A stretch of 17,117 nt of DNA from JBBKXP01 sp038251315 (GTDB taxonomy: Bacteria; Pseudomonadota; Alphaproteobacteria; Rhodobacterales; Rhodobacteraceae). The notes below the pieces were generated by a model. It was not told the origin of the DNA. It ran no database searches and was given only the letters and a program-made list of their open reading frames with translations. Of this stretch, positions 1-6,641 are shown piece after piece. The position numbers and the translations under genes were made by a program. The DNA is taken from contig JBBSBK010000080.1 in assembly GCA_038251315.1 (NCBI GenBank), positions 1 through 17,117 on the forward strand, given 5' to 3'. Every line of letters begins with the position of its first letter. Within the stretch, counting starts at the first letter, position 1.

Positions 1-224
1 ATGCTGATGCCCTTGGCCTGTAATTCCCCTGCAATCTCTGACGCCTTGTCCTTTGTCAGCCCATCCACGTCAATATGCGCCGTGCCTGCATAGCGCCGTG
101 CGTCGCCCTCCGCGGTCGGCCAACAAGCGATTTCGACCGCGTCGAAGCCTTCGGACGCCGCCCAGCCGGCGACCTGCATCAGCCCGCTATCCGGAAACGA
201 TGCTGTCAGAATGCCAAGGTGCAT
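1..224 (-). CDS. Sugar phosphate isomerase/epimerase (xylose-isomerase-like TIM barrel), 3' end outside window
   Basis: Only the first 74 codons are visible; the gene continues beyond position 1. The start MHLGILTASFPDSG followed by an AAxEGFDAVEIACWP-type strand matches the N-terminus of the AP-endonuclease-2/xylose-isomerase-like TIM barrel family, which includes IolE and MocC. Known members isomerise, epimerise or dehydrate sugars and inositols in the cytoplasm. ATG at 224 is preceded by a G-rich Shine-Dalgarno stretch (AGGGGGGAC). The gene begins 11 bases after the stop of the Gfo/Idh dehydrogenase gene, so it is the most distal visible member of the operon. A Gfo/Idh enzyme next to this type of isomerase is a common pairing in inositol and rhizopine-like catabolism. 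The substrate cannot be told from the fragment. Confidence 0.85.
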   Translation of the reverse strand, partial: MHLGILTASFPDSGLMQVAGWAASEGFDAVEIACWPTAEGDARRYAGTAHIDVDGLTKDKASEIAGELQAKGIS

Positions 225-235
225 GTTCGTCCCCC

Positions 236-1390
236 CTATACGTCCGCGATCTGCGCCCAAGTACCGTTGCGCGCGCTTTCCAGAACGGCATCGCAGAACA
301 GCATCTCGAAATGCCCATCGTCAAAGTTGGCCCAAGCCGAATCAGCCTGCCGCCCACCCTGCGCCACATCGCGGTAAACCTGCCGGAAAAACGCATGAAA
401 ACTATCGGCGAAGCCTTCGACATGGCCGCCGGGCAGGGATGATGCCGCGACCCCCTGCGGGTTCATCAATGACGGATCGCGCAGCATGATCTGGTTGGGT
501 TCATCGCGATGCCCGATCCACAGGTGATCCGGCGTTTCCGCCTGCCACGCAGCAGACGCCCGCGCGCCCGATATTTCCCACGCCATTTCGCCCTTGCGCC
601 CAAAGCTGATCTGGCTGGTCGACATCATTCCGCGCCCGCCGCCGGGATAGCGCAGCAGGATCATCGCCGCGTCGTCGGTTTCGATCTTGCGGGTGCGCGA
701 CGGGCCCGCGTCCTTGGTCGAAAACGTCTCGACCGGGCCAATCGGCTGTTGCCGCTCGGGAATGTAGGTAGCGAGTTCGGCCATCACCGCGCTGGGCCGC
801 TGACCAGTGATAAAGTTCGTCAGGTCGATCCAGTGCGTGCCGATATCGCCGACCGACCGCAGCACCCCGCCCTTGTCGGATTCCAGCCGCCAGTTCCAAT
901 CAGTCGCTTTGGCAAGCCAGTCCTGATGGAAATGGCCATGCACGAAACGGACGTCGCCCAGGTCGCCCGCCGCCACCATGCCCCGTGCCTGTTGGTTCAG
1001 CGGATAAAAGCGGATGTTGTAGCAGACAGCGGCGACCAGCCCGCTTGCTGCGGCGATTTCGACCATTTCGCGCGATTGGTCCGACGTCATCGCCAACGGC
1101 TTTTCGCAGATCACGTGCCGACCGGCGGCGAGGATCTGTTTCACCTGATCGAAATGAGCGTGGTTCGGCGATGTGACATGCACCACCGTAACCGCAGGAT
1201 CGTCGAGCAATTCATCCAGCGAGGCATAGGCCCGTGCCACCCCCAGATCGGCGGCACGTTCGTGGCCCCGTGCCGCACTCGACCCCAGAACGCCCGCGAT
1301 GGGAACGCCCAGACGACGCAATGCGCCGATATGCACTGACCCGATAAATCCGGTGCCGATGACGGCGGCTGAAGGGGCGCGGTCAGGCAC
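236..1390 (-). CDS. Gfo/Idh/MocA family NAD(P)-dependent sugar/cyclitol dehydrogenase
   Basis: A 384-residue protein, the normal length for the family. The N-terminal Rossmann fold shows GTGFIG at residues 12-17, and the family signature EKP lies at 96-98 (VICEKPLAM). The C-terminal domain has GDIGTHWIDL at 181-190, which contains the conserved Asp/His pair used in catalysis. Relatives oxidise a secondary hydroxyl of a sugar or inositol to a ketone with NAD(P); MocA of rhizopine catabolism is one example. The start is GTG at 1390, giving an 8-base overlap with the end of the upstream SDR gene and a GGGGGA ribosome site inside that gene, so translation is probably coupled. The position between two SDRs and an isomerase supports a sugar or cyclitol catabolic role. 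The exact substrate is unknown. Confidence 0.92.
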   Translation of the reverse strand: MPDRAPSAAVIGTGFIGSVHIGALRRLGVPIAGVLGSSAARGHERAADLGVARAYASLDELLDDPAVTVVHVTSPNHAHFDQVKQILAAGRHVICEKPLAMTSDQSREMVEIAAASGLVAAVCYNIRFYPLNQQARGMVAAGDLGDVRFVHGHFHQDWLAKATDWNWRLESDKGGVLRSVGDIGTHWIDLTNFITGQRPSAVMAELATYIPERQQPIGPVETFSTKDAGPSRTRKIETDDAAMILLRYPGGGRGMMSTSQISFGRKGEMAWEISGARASAAWQAETPDHLWIGHRDEPNQIMLRDPSLMNPQGVAASSLPGGHVEGFADSFHAFFRQVYRDVAQGGRQADSAWANFDDGHFEMLFCDAVLESARNGTWAQIADV

Positions 1391-2111
1391 AGGAATATCC
1401 CCCGTCGATCGCCAGACAGGTGCCGGTCATGAACGCCGCACCCGGCGAGGCCAGAAACAGCACCGGCGCGGCAATGTCGCCCGGTTCGCCCCAGCGACCC
1501 ATCGGCGTGCGCATGTTGACAGCGGCGACATGGGCAGGATCGGTGCGGCTGCGCGCCGATTGCTGGGTAACGATGAAACCGGGGGCAACAGCGTTGACCC
1601 GGATGCCGTCAGCGGCCCAAGCGATGGCCAGCGATTTTGTCAGCTGCACAACAGCGGCTTTGCTGGCGCCGTAAGCCGGATTTCGGGGGCTGCCGTATTG
1701 CGCATACATCGACGCAATGTTGATCATCGCGCCACCTGCCTCGCGCAGATGCGGATGAAAGGCGGCGGCGGTCCGAAAGGTCCCGAGCAGGTTCACATCC
1801 AGCACATTTGCGAACACCGCCGGTGCCATTTCTTCCCCGCGCGAGGTGATGGCGGCGCAGTTCACCAGAATATCAAGGCGCGGCAACCGCGCCGCAAGTG
1901 CGGTGACCGCCGCGAGGTCGGTGACATCGAGTTGTTCATAGGTGAAACGGGCCGCATCTTCGGCCGCCGGTTCCGGTTCAGCGCCGGTGATCGTGACCCG
2001 CGCCCCGGCATCCTGAAACGCCCGTGCAATCGCAGCGCCAATCCCGGCACGACTGGCACCGACGACAAGGACATCCGCGTCGTTAAAGTCGAATTTGCAT
2101 GACCAGTCCAT
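1383..2111 (-). CDS. SDR family oxidoreductase (second SDR of the operon)
   Basis: Classical short-chain dehydrogenase of 242 residues. The cofactor loop is GASRAGIG at 18-25 (G in place of the first T of TGxxxGxG), NCAA sits at 84-87, the catalytic Ser is near 134 (NIASM), and Tyr147/Lys151 form YxxxK (AYGASKAA). The C-terminal DGGYSCA ending is typical. The open frame extends upstream to 2240, but I choose ATG 2111 because it has a strong G-rich Shine-Dalgarno (GGGGGGAC) and because the extra 43 residues do not look like SDR sequence. The gene overlaps the Gfo/Idh dehydrogenase by 8 bases. It probably oxidises a hydroxyl group of a pathway intermediate; the substrate is not evident. Confidence 0.9.
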   Translation of the reverse strand: MDWSCKFDFNDADVLVVGASRAGIGAAIARAFQDAGARVTITGAEPEPAAEDAARFTYEQLDVTDLAAVTALAARLPRLDILVNCAAITSRGEEMAPAVFANVLDVNLLGTFRTAAAFHPHLREAGGAMINIASMYAQYGSPRNPAYGASKAAVVQLTKSLAIAWAADGIRVNAVAPGFIVTQQSARSRTDPAHVAAVNMRTPMGRWGEPGDIAAPVLFLASPGAAFMTGTCLAIDGGYSCA

Positions 2112-2232
2112 AGCGTCCCCCCACGCGCCAAGGTTAGCAATCTGACAAAACTCTGCAATCATTTTCGCGAAATCAAGAATTTGAAATTGAATTTTCATGG
2201 GAAGCGCGGGGTCGCCGGGGCTGATCGCCAGA
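2112..2232 (-). promoter_or_regulatory. AT-rich gap with possible internal promoter and TTTCGCGAAA palindrome
   Basis: This is the only sizeable gap in an otherwise overlapping operon. It is clearly richer in A/T than its surroundings. Reading the minus strand, TTGCAG and TAACCT separated by 16 bases lie just upstream of the SDR start and could act as a weak sigma70 promoter. A perfect 10-base palindrome, TTTCGCGAAA, lies at 2163-2172; its central CG is a common feature of LacI-family operators. The promoter boxes are my reading by eye and are not strong matches. Confidence 0.3.
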
Positions 2233-3012
2233 TTACACACTGCCAGTTACCTTCTGTTCAAGGTCCGCCAGAACCCCGCTCATCGGCACCGACGCATCGG
2301 CCAGCAGAAATATCGCCAGCCGCGCTGCTTCTTCCGCTGTCACCAAACGGCCCAAAGGCAGGGTATCCGCAATCTTGGCCTCCCAATCCGGTCCTCGGCC
2401 CAGAACCTCTGCCTGCACCCGGTGCTCATTCTCGGTGGCGACCCACCCCAGATTGATGCCGTTAACGCGGATCCGGTCCGCCATGTGGGCATTGGCCGCA
2501 TTCTTGGTGAGGGTGGCTAACGCCCCCTTTGTCGCCGCATAGACGGCAAGTTCGGGGATGCCGCAATGCGCGTTCATCGACAGGATATTCACGATCGCGC
2601 CCGGTGCGCTGCGGCCCTTCATGTCGGTGATGGCGGCCTGCATCAGAAAGAAGGCAGCGCGGGCGTTGACGGCAAAAAGCGCGTCCCAGATATCCGGGGT
2701 CGCGTCCAGAAACGACCCCCGCGTGGTCAACCCAGCGGCATTGACCAGCCCGTCGATGCGGCCAAAAGCGGACTTTGCGGCCCCGATGATGGCGGCGGGT
2801 GCCTCCGTTCGCGACAAGTCGGCGCAATATCCCTGCACGTTTGCATCTGTGGCCGTAATCGACTGGACCGCCTTGTCCAGCCCCGCCGCATCGCGGTCGG
2901 TCAGCAGCATGCCACCAGTGCCCGAAGCCGCCGCCTGTCGGGCAATTGCCAGTCCGATGCCACTGGCGGCCCCTGTGACCACGATCACCTTGCCTGCCAG
3001 ATCAATCCTCAT
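2233..3012 (-). CDS. SDR family oxidoreductase (first SDR of the operon)
   Basis: A 259-residue classical SDR. It shows TGAASGIG at residues 13-20, NAAG at 91-94, a catalytic Ser at about 145 (NILSM) and Tyr158/Lys162 (YAATK). The C-terminus (VLADLEQKVTGSV) departs from the usual VDGG ending, so the cofactor or substrate lid may differ. The open frame starts further upstream, but ATG 3012 forms an exact 4-base ATGA overlap with the preceding PanB-like gene and places MRIDLAGKVIVVTG at the N-terminus, as expected. It is a different SDR from its neighbour at 1383-2111, so the pathway probably has two distinct alcohol oxidation or keto reduction steps. The substrate is unknown. Confidence 0.9.
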   Translation of the reverse strand: MRIDLAGKVIVVTGAASGIGLAIARQAAASGTGGMLLTDRDAAGLDKAVQSITATDANVQGYCADLSRTEAPAAIIGAAKSAFGRIDGLVNAAGLTTRGSFLDATPDIWDALFAVNARAAFFLMQAAITDMKGRSAPGAIVNILSMNAHCGIPELAVYAATKGALATLTKNAANAHMADRIRVNGINLGWVATENEHRVQAEVLGRGPDWEAKIADTLPLGRLVTAEEAARLAIFLLADASVPMSGVLADLEQKVTGSV

Positions 3013-3809
3013 GCGCCGATTTTCTTCAAGAATGCGTCCCGTTCGCGCGGGTCCATGCACACCAGATGATGCGGTGCGGGAAAGACGCCCGAAGCGACAT
3101 CGTCACGAAATTCACGAAACGCGGCGATCCGTTCCTGCTGAAGCCGGTCGTATTCCGCTGCAAAGTTGCGATAAACCTTGGCGTGGCGCGGCACGTGAGA
3201 GCGATTTTCGCCAAGAATATCCTCGGCAAACAGATATTGTGCATCGCAGCCAGCCCCCGCGCCCATCGACCAGAGCAGGATGTCCAACCGGGCGCTGATC
3301 GCACTCGCCACGTCAAAGGGCACCACCTCGATCTCGACGGCAAACGCCCCGGCCTCAGACAGACGGCGACATTCATCGTAGATGGCAACCGCACTTTGGG
3401 CAGTTTTGCCGACGGCCCGAAACCCGCCCGTCCATGTGGCGCGTGACGGAACCAGTCCGACGTGGCCGACCACGGGGATATACTCACGGGCAAGGTGCGC
3501 GACGGTGGTAACACTGCCCGAGCAGTAGACCGCGTCGGCGCCCCGGCCCATCACCTCCCCCGCGAAACGCAGATAATCGTCCGCGCTGCCTGCGTCGAGA
3601 TGGGTCTTTCCGGTCATGCTGAAGACGCCCGGTGCAGCAGCGCGGTAGGCCCCGTCGCAGACGACGTCGGGCGGCACCGAGGCGATGTCGATCCCCGCCG
3701 CCTCGGCTGCTGCGGCCTCGTCCAGGGTGAAATAGCGCAGCATCGTCATCTGACCCTTGCCCTTGCGGGCACGCAAATCGGCGACGGTGGGGCGCAGGCG
3801 CGGGGTCAT
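3009..3809 (-). CDS. PanB-like (ketopantoate hydroxymethyltransferase family) protein, atypical active site
   Basis: A 266-residue TIM-barrel protein of the PanB/PEP-mutase superfamily. Shared with true PanB are GHVGLVPS...TGGF (115-130), the catalytic-glutamate segment EIEVVP (Glu161), MGAGAGCDAQ (182-191) and HVPRHAK (205-211). By eye alignment with E. coli PanB, the three metal-ligand segments are replaced: GDS by SVPPD (44-48), ADLPF by the MTGKT area (65-69), and KIEGG by YCSGS (95-99). True PanB transfers a hydroxymethyl group from methylene-tetrahydrofolate to 2-ketoisovalerate. This copy sits in a catabolic operon between a Rieske ferredoxin (ATGA overlap) and an SDR (ATGA overlap), with no panC nearby. 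It may therefore act on a pathway intermediate, or handle a one-carbon unit, rather than make pantothenate. That role is inference. ATG 3809 is chosen for the overlap and for the PanB-like MTPRLRPTVADLR start. Confidence 0.75.
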   Translation of the reverse strand: MTPRLRPTVADLRARKGKGQMTMLRYFTLDEAAAAEAAGIDIASVPPDVVCDGAYRAAAPGVFSMTGKTHLDAGSADDYLRFAGEVMGRGADAVYCSGSVTTVAHLAREYIPVVGHVGLVPSRATWTGGFRAVGKTAQSAVAIYDECRRLSEAGAFAVEIEVVPFDVASAISARLDILLWSMGAGAGCDAQYLFAEDILGENRSHVPRHAKVYRNFAAEYDRLQQERIAAFREFRDDVASGVFPAPHHLVCMDPRERDAFLKKIGA

Positions 3810-4123
3810 TCGGGCACGTGAATCTGGATGCGCCCCTCGCTTACCCGCGCAGGATGGGTGGCAAGTGCGACGCACACCGGTGCCCGCAGCGCTGCACCAG
3901 TCTTGTAGTTGAAACGCCCGTTGTGCTTGGGGCACTCGATGGTGTCGTCCATCACGAGTCCGTCGGCCAGATGGACCTGCTCGTGCGTGCACAAACCATC
4001 GGTGCAGAACACTTCGCCCGCTTCCGAACGGAATACGGCAAAGGTGCGCTGGCCGTGGTCAAAGCGCATGACATCCTCCGGGTCTATGTCGTCAATTTCG
4101 CAGACGTCTATCCAGCCGCTCAT
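3806..4123 (-). CDS. MocE-like Rieske [2Fe-2S] ferredoxin
   Basis: A 105-residue soluble Rieske ferredoxin. The cluster motif is C45-T-H47 and C64-P-K-H67, the two halves separated by 16 residues, as in the ferredoxins of bacterial oxygenases. The protein has no membrane segment and no oxygenase catalytic domain, so it is an electron carrier. It begins 15 bases downstream of the desaturase-fold oxygenase gene and has a good ribosome site (AAGGAACG). In rhizopine catabolism MocE feeds electrons to MocD from the reductase MocF. The same partnership is likely here, but no reductase gene is visible in the window. The gene overlaps the PanB-like gene by 4 bases. Confidence 0.93.
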   Translation of the reverse strand: MSGWIDVCEIDDIDPEDVMRFDHGQRTFAVFRSEAGEVFCTDGLCTHEQVHLADGLVMDDTIECPKHNGRFNYKTGAALRAPVCVALATHPARVSEGRIQIHVPE

Positions 4124-4138
4124 CGGTCGTTCCTTTTG

Positions 4139-5233
4139 TCAGGCCCGCGCCACGTCAAGCCTGTGCAGATCGGCACGGTATGGCTGCGCGGTGGGTGGCA
4201 GGGTCGGGGTGATGCAATAGCCCGGCTCGCGCTGCTGTCGCCACAGCGCACGGACCATTCCGGCATAGGCCTGCAGGATCGACGGATCGGGCACGGGCAG
4301 GTCGTCCTTGATGAGGTCGTGCAGCCTGGGCAGGGCGTGGTAGGGCACCATCGGGAACATGTGATGTTCGACATGGTAATTCATGTTCCAGTAAATCCAG
4401 CGGCTGACTGGGTTCATCAGCACCGTGCGGCTGTTGAGCCGATGGTCAAGCACGTTCTCCGCCAGCCCGCCATGCTGCAACAACCCCGTCATCACCATGT
4501 GCCAGGTGCCATAGATGCGCGGCCCCCCGATCAACAGCAACGGCAGGATTGACCACATCGCGATGGCCGCAACCAAGGCAGTGGCATAGATCGCCACATG
4601 GACCCGCGCCCCGAACACGGCCTTTGTCCAATCGCTTTCAGGGATATAACTCTTTTCCTCCGGCGTCAGGATGCCTGCGGCATTCCGGGCCAGCACACGG
4701 AAGTGCAGGTATATGTCTGGGATACCGATAAATTGCAGCGCACCCAGAATTAGTTGCGGCGGTCGCATCAGCGCGATCTCCGGGTCGCGTCCGACGATGA
4801 TGGTATCGGTGTGATGGCGGGCATGGCTCCACCGCCAGCTGACCGGGTTGCGCATCACCATGAACGACGCGATCTGATAGACGACATCGTTCATCCAGCC
4901 GGTGCGAAACGCGGTGCCGTGGCCACATTCGTGCCAGCGGCTGTCGCAGGCCGAGCCATAAAGCACGCCGTAAACGATGAAGAATGGCACCGTCCACCAT
5001 GTGCCCCAGACCGCAATGCCGCCCGCCGCGCTGACCACCAGAAGTCCAAGCCAAAGTGCGGTATCGCGCAACGCCGGTTGGTCCGACCGCTGCATGAGCG
5101 CTTTCATTGTCTTGCGCGGAACGTCCGAGTGATACCATTCCGCCGAGGCCAGACCCGACCGAACCGCGGCCTCGCCATCGGGCCCGGTCAGGCTGTAGTC
5201 GCGGGGCGTAAACAAGATGTCTGTCGTCGTCAC
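4139..5233 (-). CDS. MocD-like di-iron oxygenase of the fatty acid desaturase family
   Basis: A 364-residue integral membrane protein with the three histidine boxes of the desaturase/AlkB superfamily: HECGH at 101-105, HARHH at 137-141 and HVEHH at 287-291, plus His254 in LQHGG. Hydrophobic stretches lie near residues 59-95 and 211-236. These proteins bind two irons in the cytoplasmic part and hydroxylate or desaturate a C-H bond using O2. The close partner is a separate MocE-like Rieske ferredoxin, and the operon also has MocA- and MocC-type enzymes. Together these suggest a MocD-type monooxygenase that removes an O-methyl group from a methylated sugar or cyclitol, releasing formaldehyde, rather than a lipid desaturase. 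Translation starts with GTG at 5233 in a GTGA overlap with the upstream gene. Confidence 0.88.
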   Translation of the reverse strand: MTTTDILFTPRDYSLTGPDGEAAVRSGLASAEWYHSDVPRKTMKALMQRSDQPALRDTALWLGLLVVSAAGGIAVWGTWWTVPFFIVYGVLYGSACDSRWHECGHGTAFRTGWMNDVVYQIASFMVMRNPVSWRWSHARHHTDTIIVGRDPEIALMRPPQLILGALQFIGIPDIYLHFRVLARNAAGILTPEEKSYIPESDWTKAVFGARVHVAIYATALVAAIAMWSILPLLLIGGPRIYGTWHMVMTGLLQHGGLAENVLDHRLNSRTVLMNPVSRWIYWNMNYHVEHHMFPMVPYHALPRLHDLIKDDLPVPDPSILQAYAGMVRALWRQQREPGYCITPTLPPTAQPYRADLHRLDVARA

Positions 5234-6417
5234 GACTTGTCTCGCCCGGCCAATTGCGGAAAACGTCCGGTCGGGACGGGGTAATCGGTATCTGGTTGGG
5301 GGCAGATGGCATTTATCGCAGCTTCTGCGGCAGCCAATGCGTCAGCCCCGACCAAGACGCTGAACGTCGTCGCGTAGTCGCGGCTTTCCCCGGCGTCGAG
5401 CCAGATCATCTCGCCCCGCTCGCGCGCGGCGGTGTTGCCCAGAATGTGATGCGTCGACGGCTCGATCGCCATGACATAGTGGCCGGCCTGAAAATTCTGC
5501 CACTGGTAGGCGCAGGGGAACTGATCCTTGTGCGTCTCGACCCGCAGGCCAAGCCCGATCCTGTCGTTGGCAACCATCACCGCGACCTGGCCCTGTTCAT
5601 CCGCCGCCATGTCGTATTCCCAGACCTGTTCCGTGAACCCGAACACGGGTTCCGGGCAGCGCCTGTAACCGACGCCCTGCGACTCAAGCCCGGCCGCTTC
5701 GTGCGAGGCCCAGAGAACCTCGCGGATTGGCGCGATATAGCGGCTGTCCGCGTCAATCAGCGGATAGCCAAGGTTGACGTGATAAAGCATCATATGCGGC
5801 GTCACGGCGAACCCGGCATTCACCACCCGGTCGATCAGGCGGATGCCGTTGCCGCCCAGATCGGCCTCGATCCGGCGGTGCAGGTGCAGCACCTCGCCAA
5901 AGACCGCCGCCTGCACCACAACACCTTCGGCCCACAGCACACAGCGGTCGCCGTCCCAGGTCTCGCCATACCCCGTCAGCCGTGCCGGAATCGCACCGAT
6001 GCGGCCATGCAGCCCATGCCGCACAGTCGCCTTGCGTGGATAGTTGTAGCTATCTGCCGTCACGGTTTCCGGTCCAAGAATATGGTCCAGCCCGCCAGTG
6101 CTCAGAAATCCCGAAAAGGAGCGCGTCCAGCCAAGACCATCTTCGCCTTCGGGTTCGTGCAGGGCTGGGTGGCGGACGCCGGTGGGCGAATGCCAGCCGA
6201 TGCCGCAGCCGTTGTGCGTGACATCGGCAATATCCATCGCCCGGTCGACCAGCACGGTAAAACGAAGGCCACTGCCGGTCGAAAACTCCAGCATCCTGAC
6301 CCCGCGCTCGGCACCATCGCCCAGCGTCATCAGCCGGACACCGCCGACCTGTGCCAGCCCGCCACAGCGCGCGGCCAACGACGCCCGGTCGTGATCCATG
6401 CCGAACAGTCGTGTCAT
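5230..6417 (-). CDS. DUF4432 / aldose 1-epimerase-like protein
   Basis: About 395 residues with the pattern of DUF4432 proteins, a branch of the galactose-mutarotase fold. An N-terminal LFGMDHDRASL..RCGGLAQVGGVR is followed by GxERGVRMLEFSTGSGLRF and DRAMDIADV, a central HGLHGRIG, HxNLGYPLI, and a C-terminal AIEPSTHH. Related proteins act on the anomeric or hydroxylated carbon of sugars, and the family occurs in sugar-catabolism operons. It is the first gene after the divergent regulatory region, so it leads the operon. The open frame can start at TTG 6462, but ATG 6417 fits the family N-terminus better; a GAGGAA lies rather far (about 12 bases) upstream. The gene overlaps the oxygenase by 4 bases. 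A true substrate cannot be assigned. Confidence 0.8.
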   Translation of the reverse strand: MTRLFGMDHDRASLAARCGGLAQVGGVRLMTLGDGAERGVRMLEFSTGSGLRFTVLVDRAMDIADVTHNGCGIGWHSPTGVRHPALHEPEGEDGLGWTRSFSGFLSTGGLDHILGPETVTADSYNYPRKATVRHGLHGRIGAIPARLTGYGETWDGDRCVLWAEGVVVQAAVFGEVLHLHRRIEADLGGNGIRLIDRVVNAGFAVTPHMMLYHVNLGYPLIDADSRYIAPIREVLWASHEAAGLESQGVGYRRCPEPVFGFTEQVWEYDMAADEQGQVAVMVANDRIGLGLRVETHKDQFPCAYQWQNFQAGHYVMAIEPSTHHILGNTAARERGEMIWLDAGESRDYATTFSVLVGADALAAAEAAINAICPQPDTDYPVPTGRFPQLAGRDKS

Positions 6418-6641
6418 GCCAAGGCCTGCTTCCTCTGCGATCAGACCACCAGACTTCTGCAAACCGGCACCAGAGTCAATTCGGTTGTGACAGGTTTTGA
6501 TGATCTCAATGATGTTTTCTGCGTTTAATCGCAGGGCAGTTCCTGTTGATCAGGGAAAGTTTGGAGTAAAGTTCTTATAAAGTTGACTGAACGAGGTTTT
6601 TTGACTACCTCAAAATACATCATTTTGGGATGAAGGGACTT
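6418..6641. promoter_or_regulatory. Divergent promoter/operator region between catabolic operon and lacI-type gene
   Basis: This A/T-richer gap separates the divergent operon and regulator, the usual place for operators of a LacI-type repressor. Two perfect inverted repeats stand out. CAAAAT-N5-ATTTTG lies at 6611-6627, only 15 bases before the regulator start, and CTGCG-TTTAAT-CGCAG lies at 6519-6534, about 100 bases before the operon start. On the plus strand TTGACT occurs twice (in ...AAAGTTGACTGAACG and ...TTTTTTGACTACC). The first copy could serve as a -35 box, but the -10 candidate 17 bases downstream (TACCTC) is poor. Operator identity is inference. Confidence 0.5.
6611..6627. promoter_or_regulatory. 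Candidate LacI-type operator CAAAAT-N5-ATTTTG
   Basis: A perfect 6-base inverted repeat with a 5-base spacer (ACATC). It sits between the putative promoter and the ribosome site of the regulator gene, so bound protein could block the regulator's own transcription. The odd spacer and lack of a central CG are not typical of every LacI-family operator, so another role is possible. Confidence 0.35.

Noticed and set aside
5254..6528. 424-codon plus-strand frame opposite the DUF4432 gene
   Set aside because: It is an antisense shadow; the minus-strand frame has clear family motifs and overlapping operon junctions.
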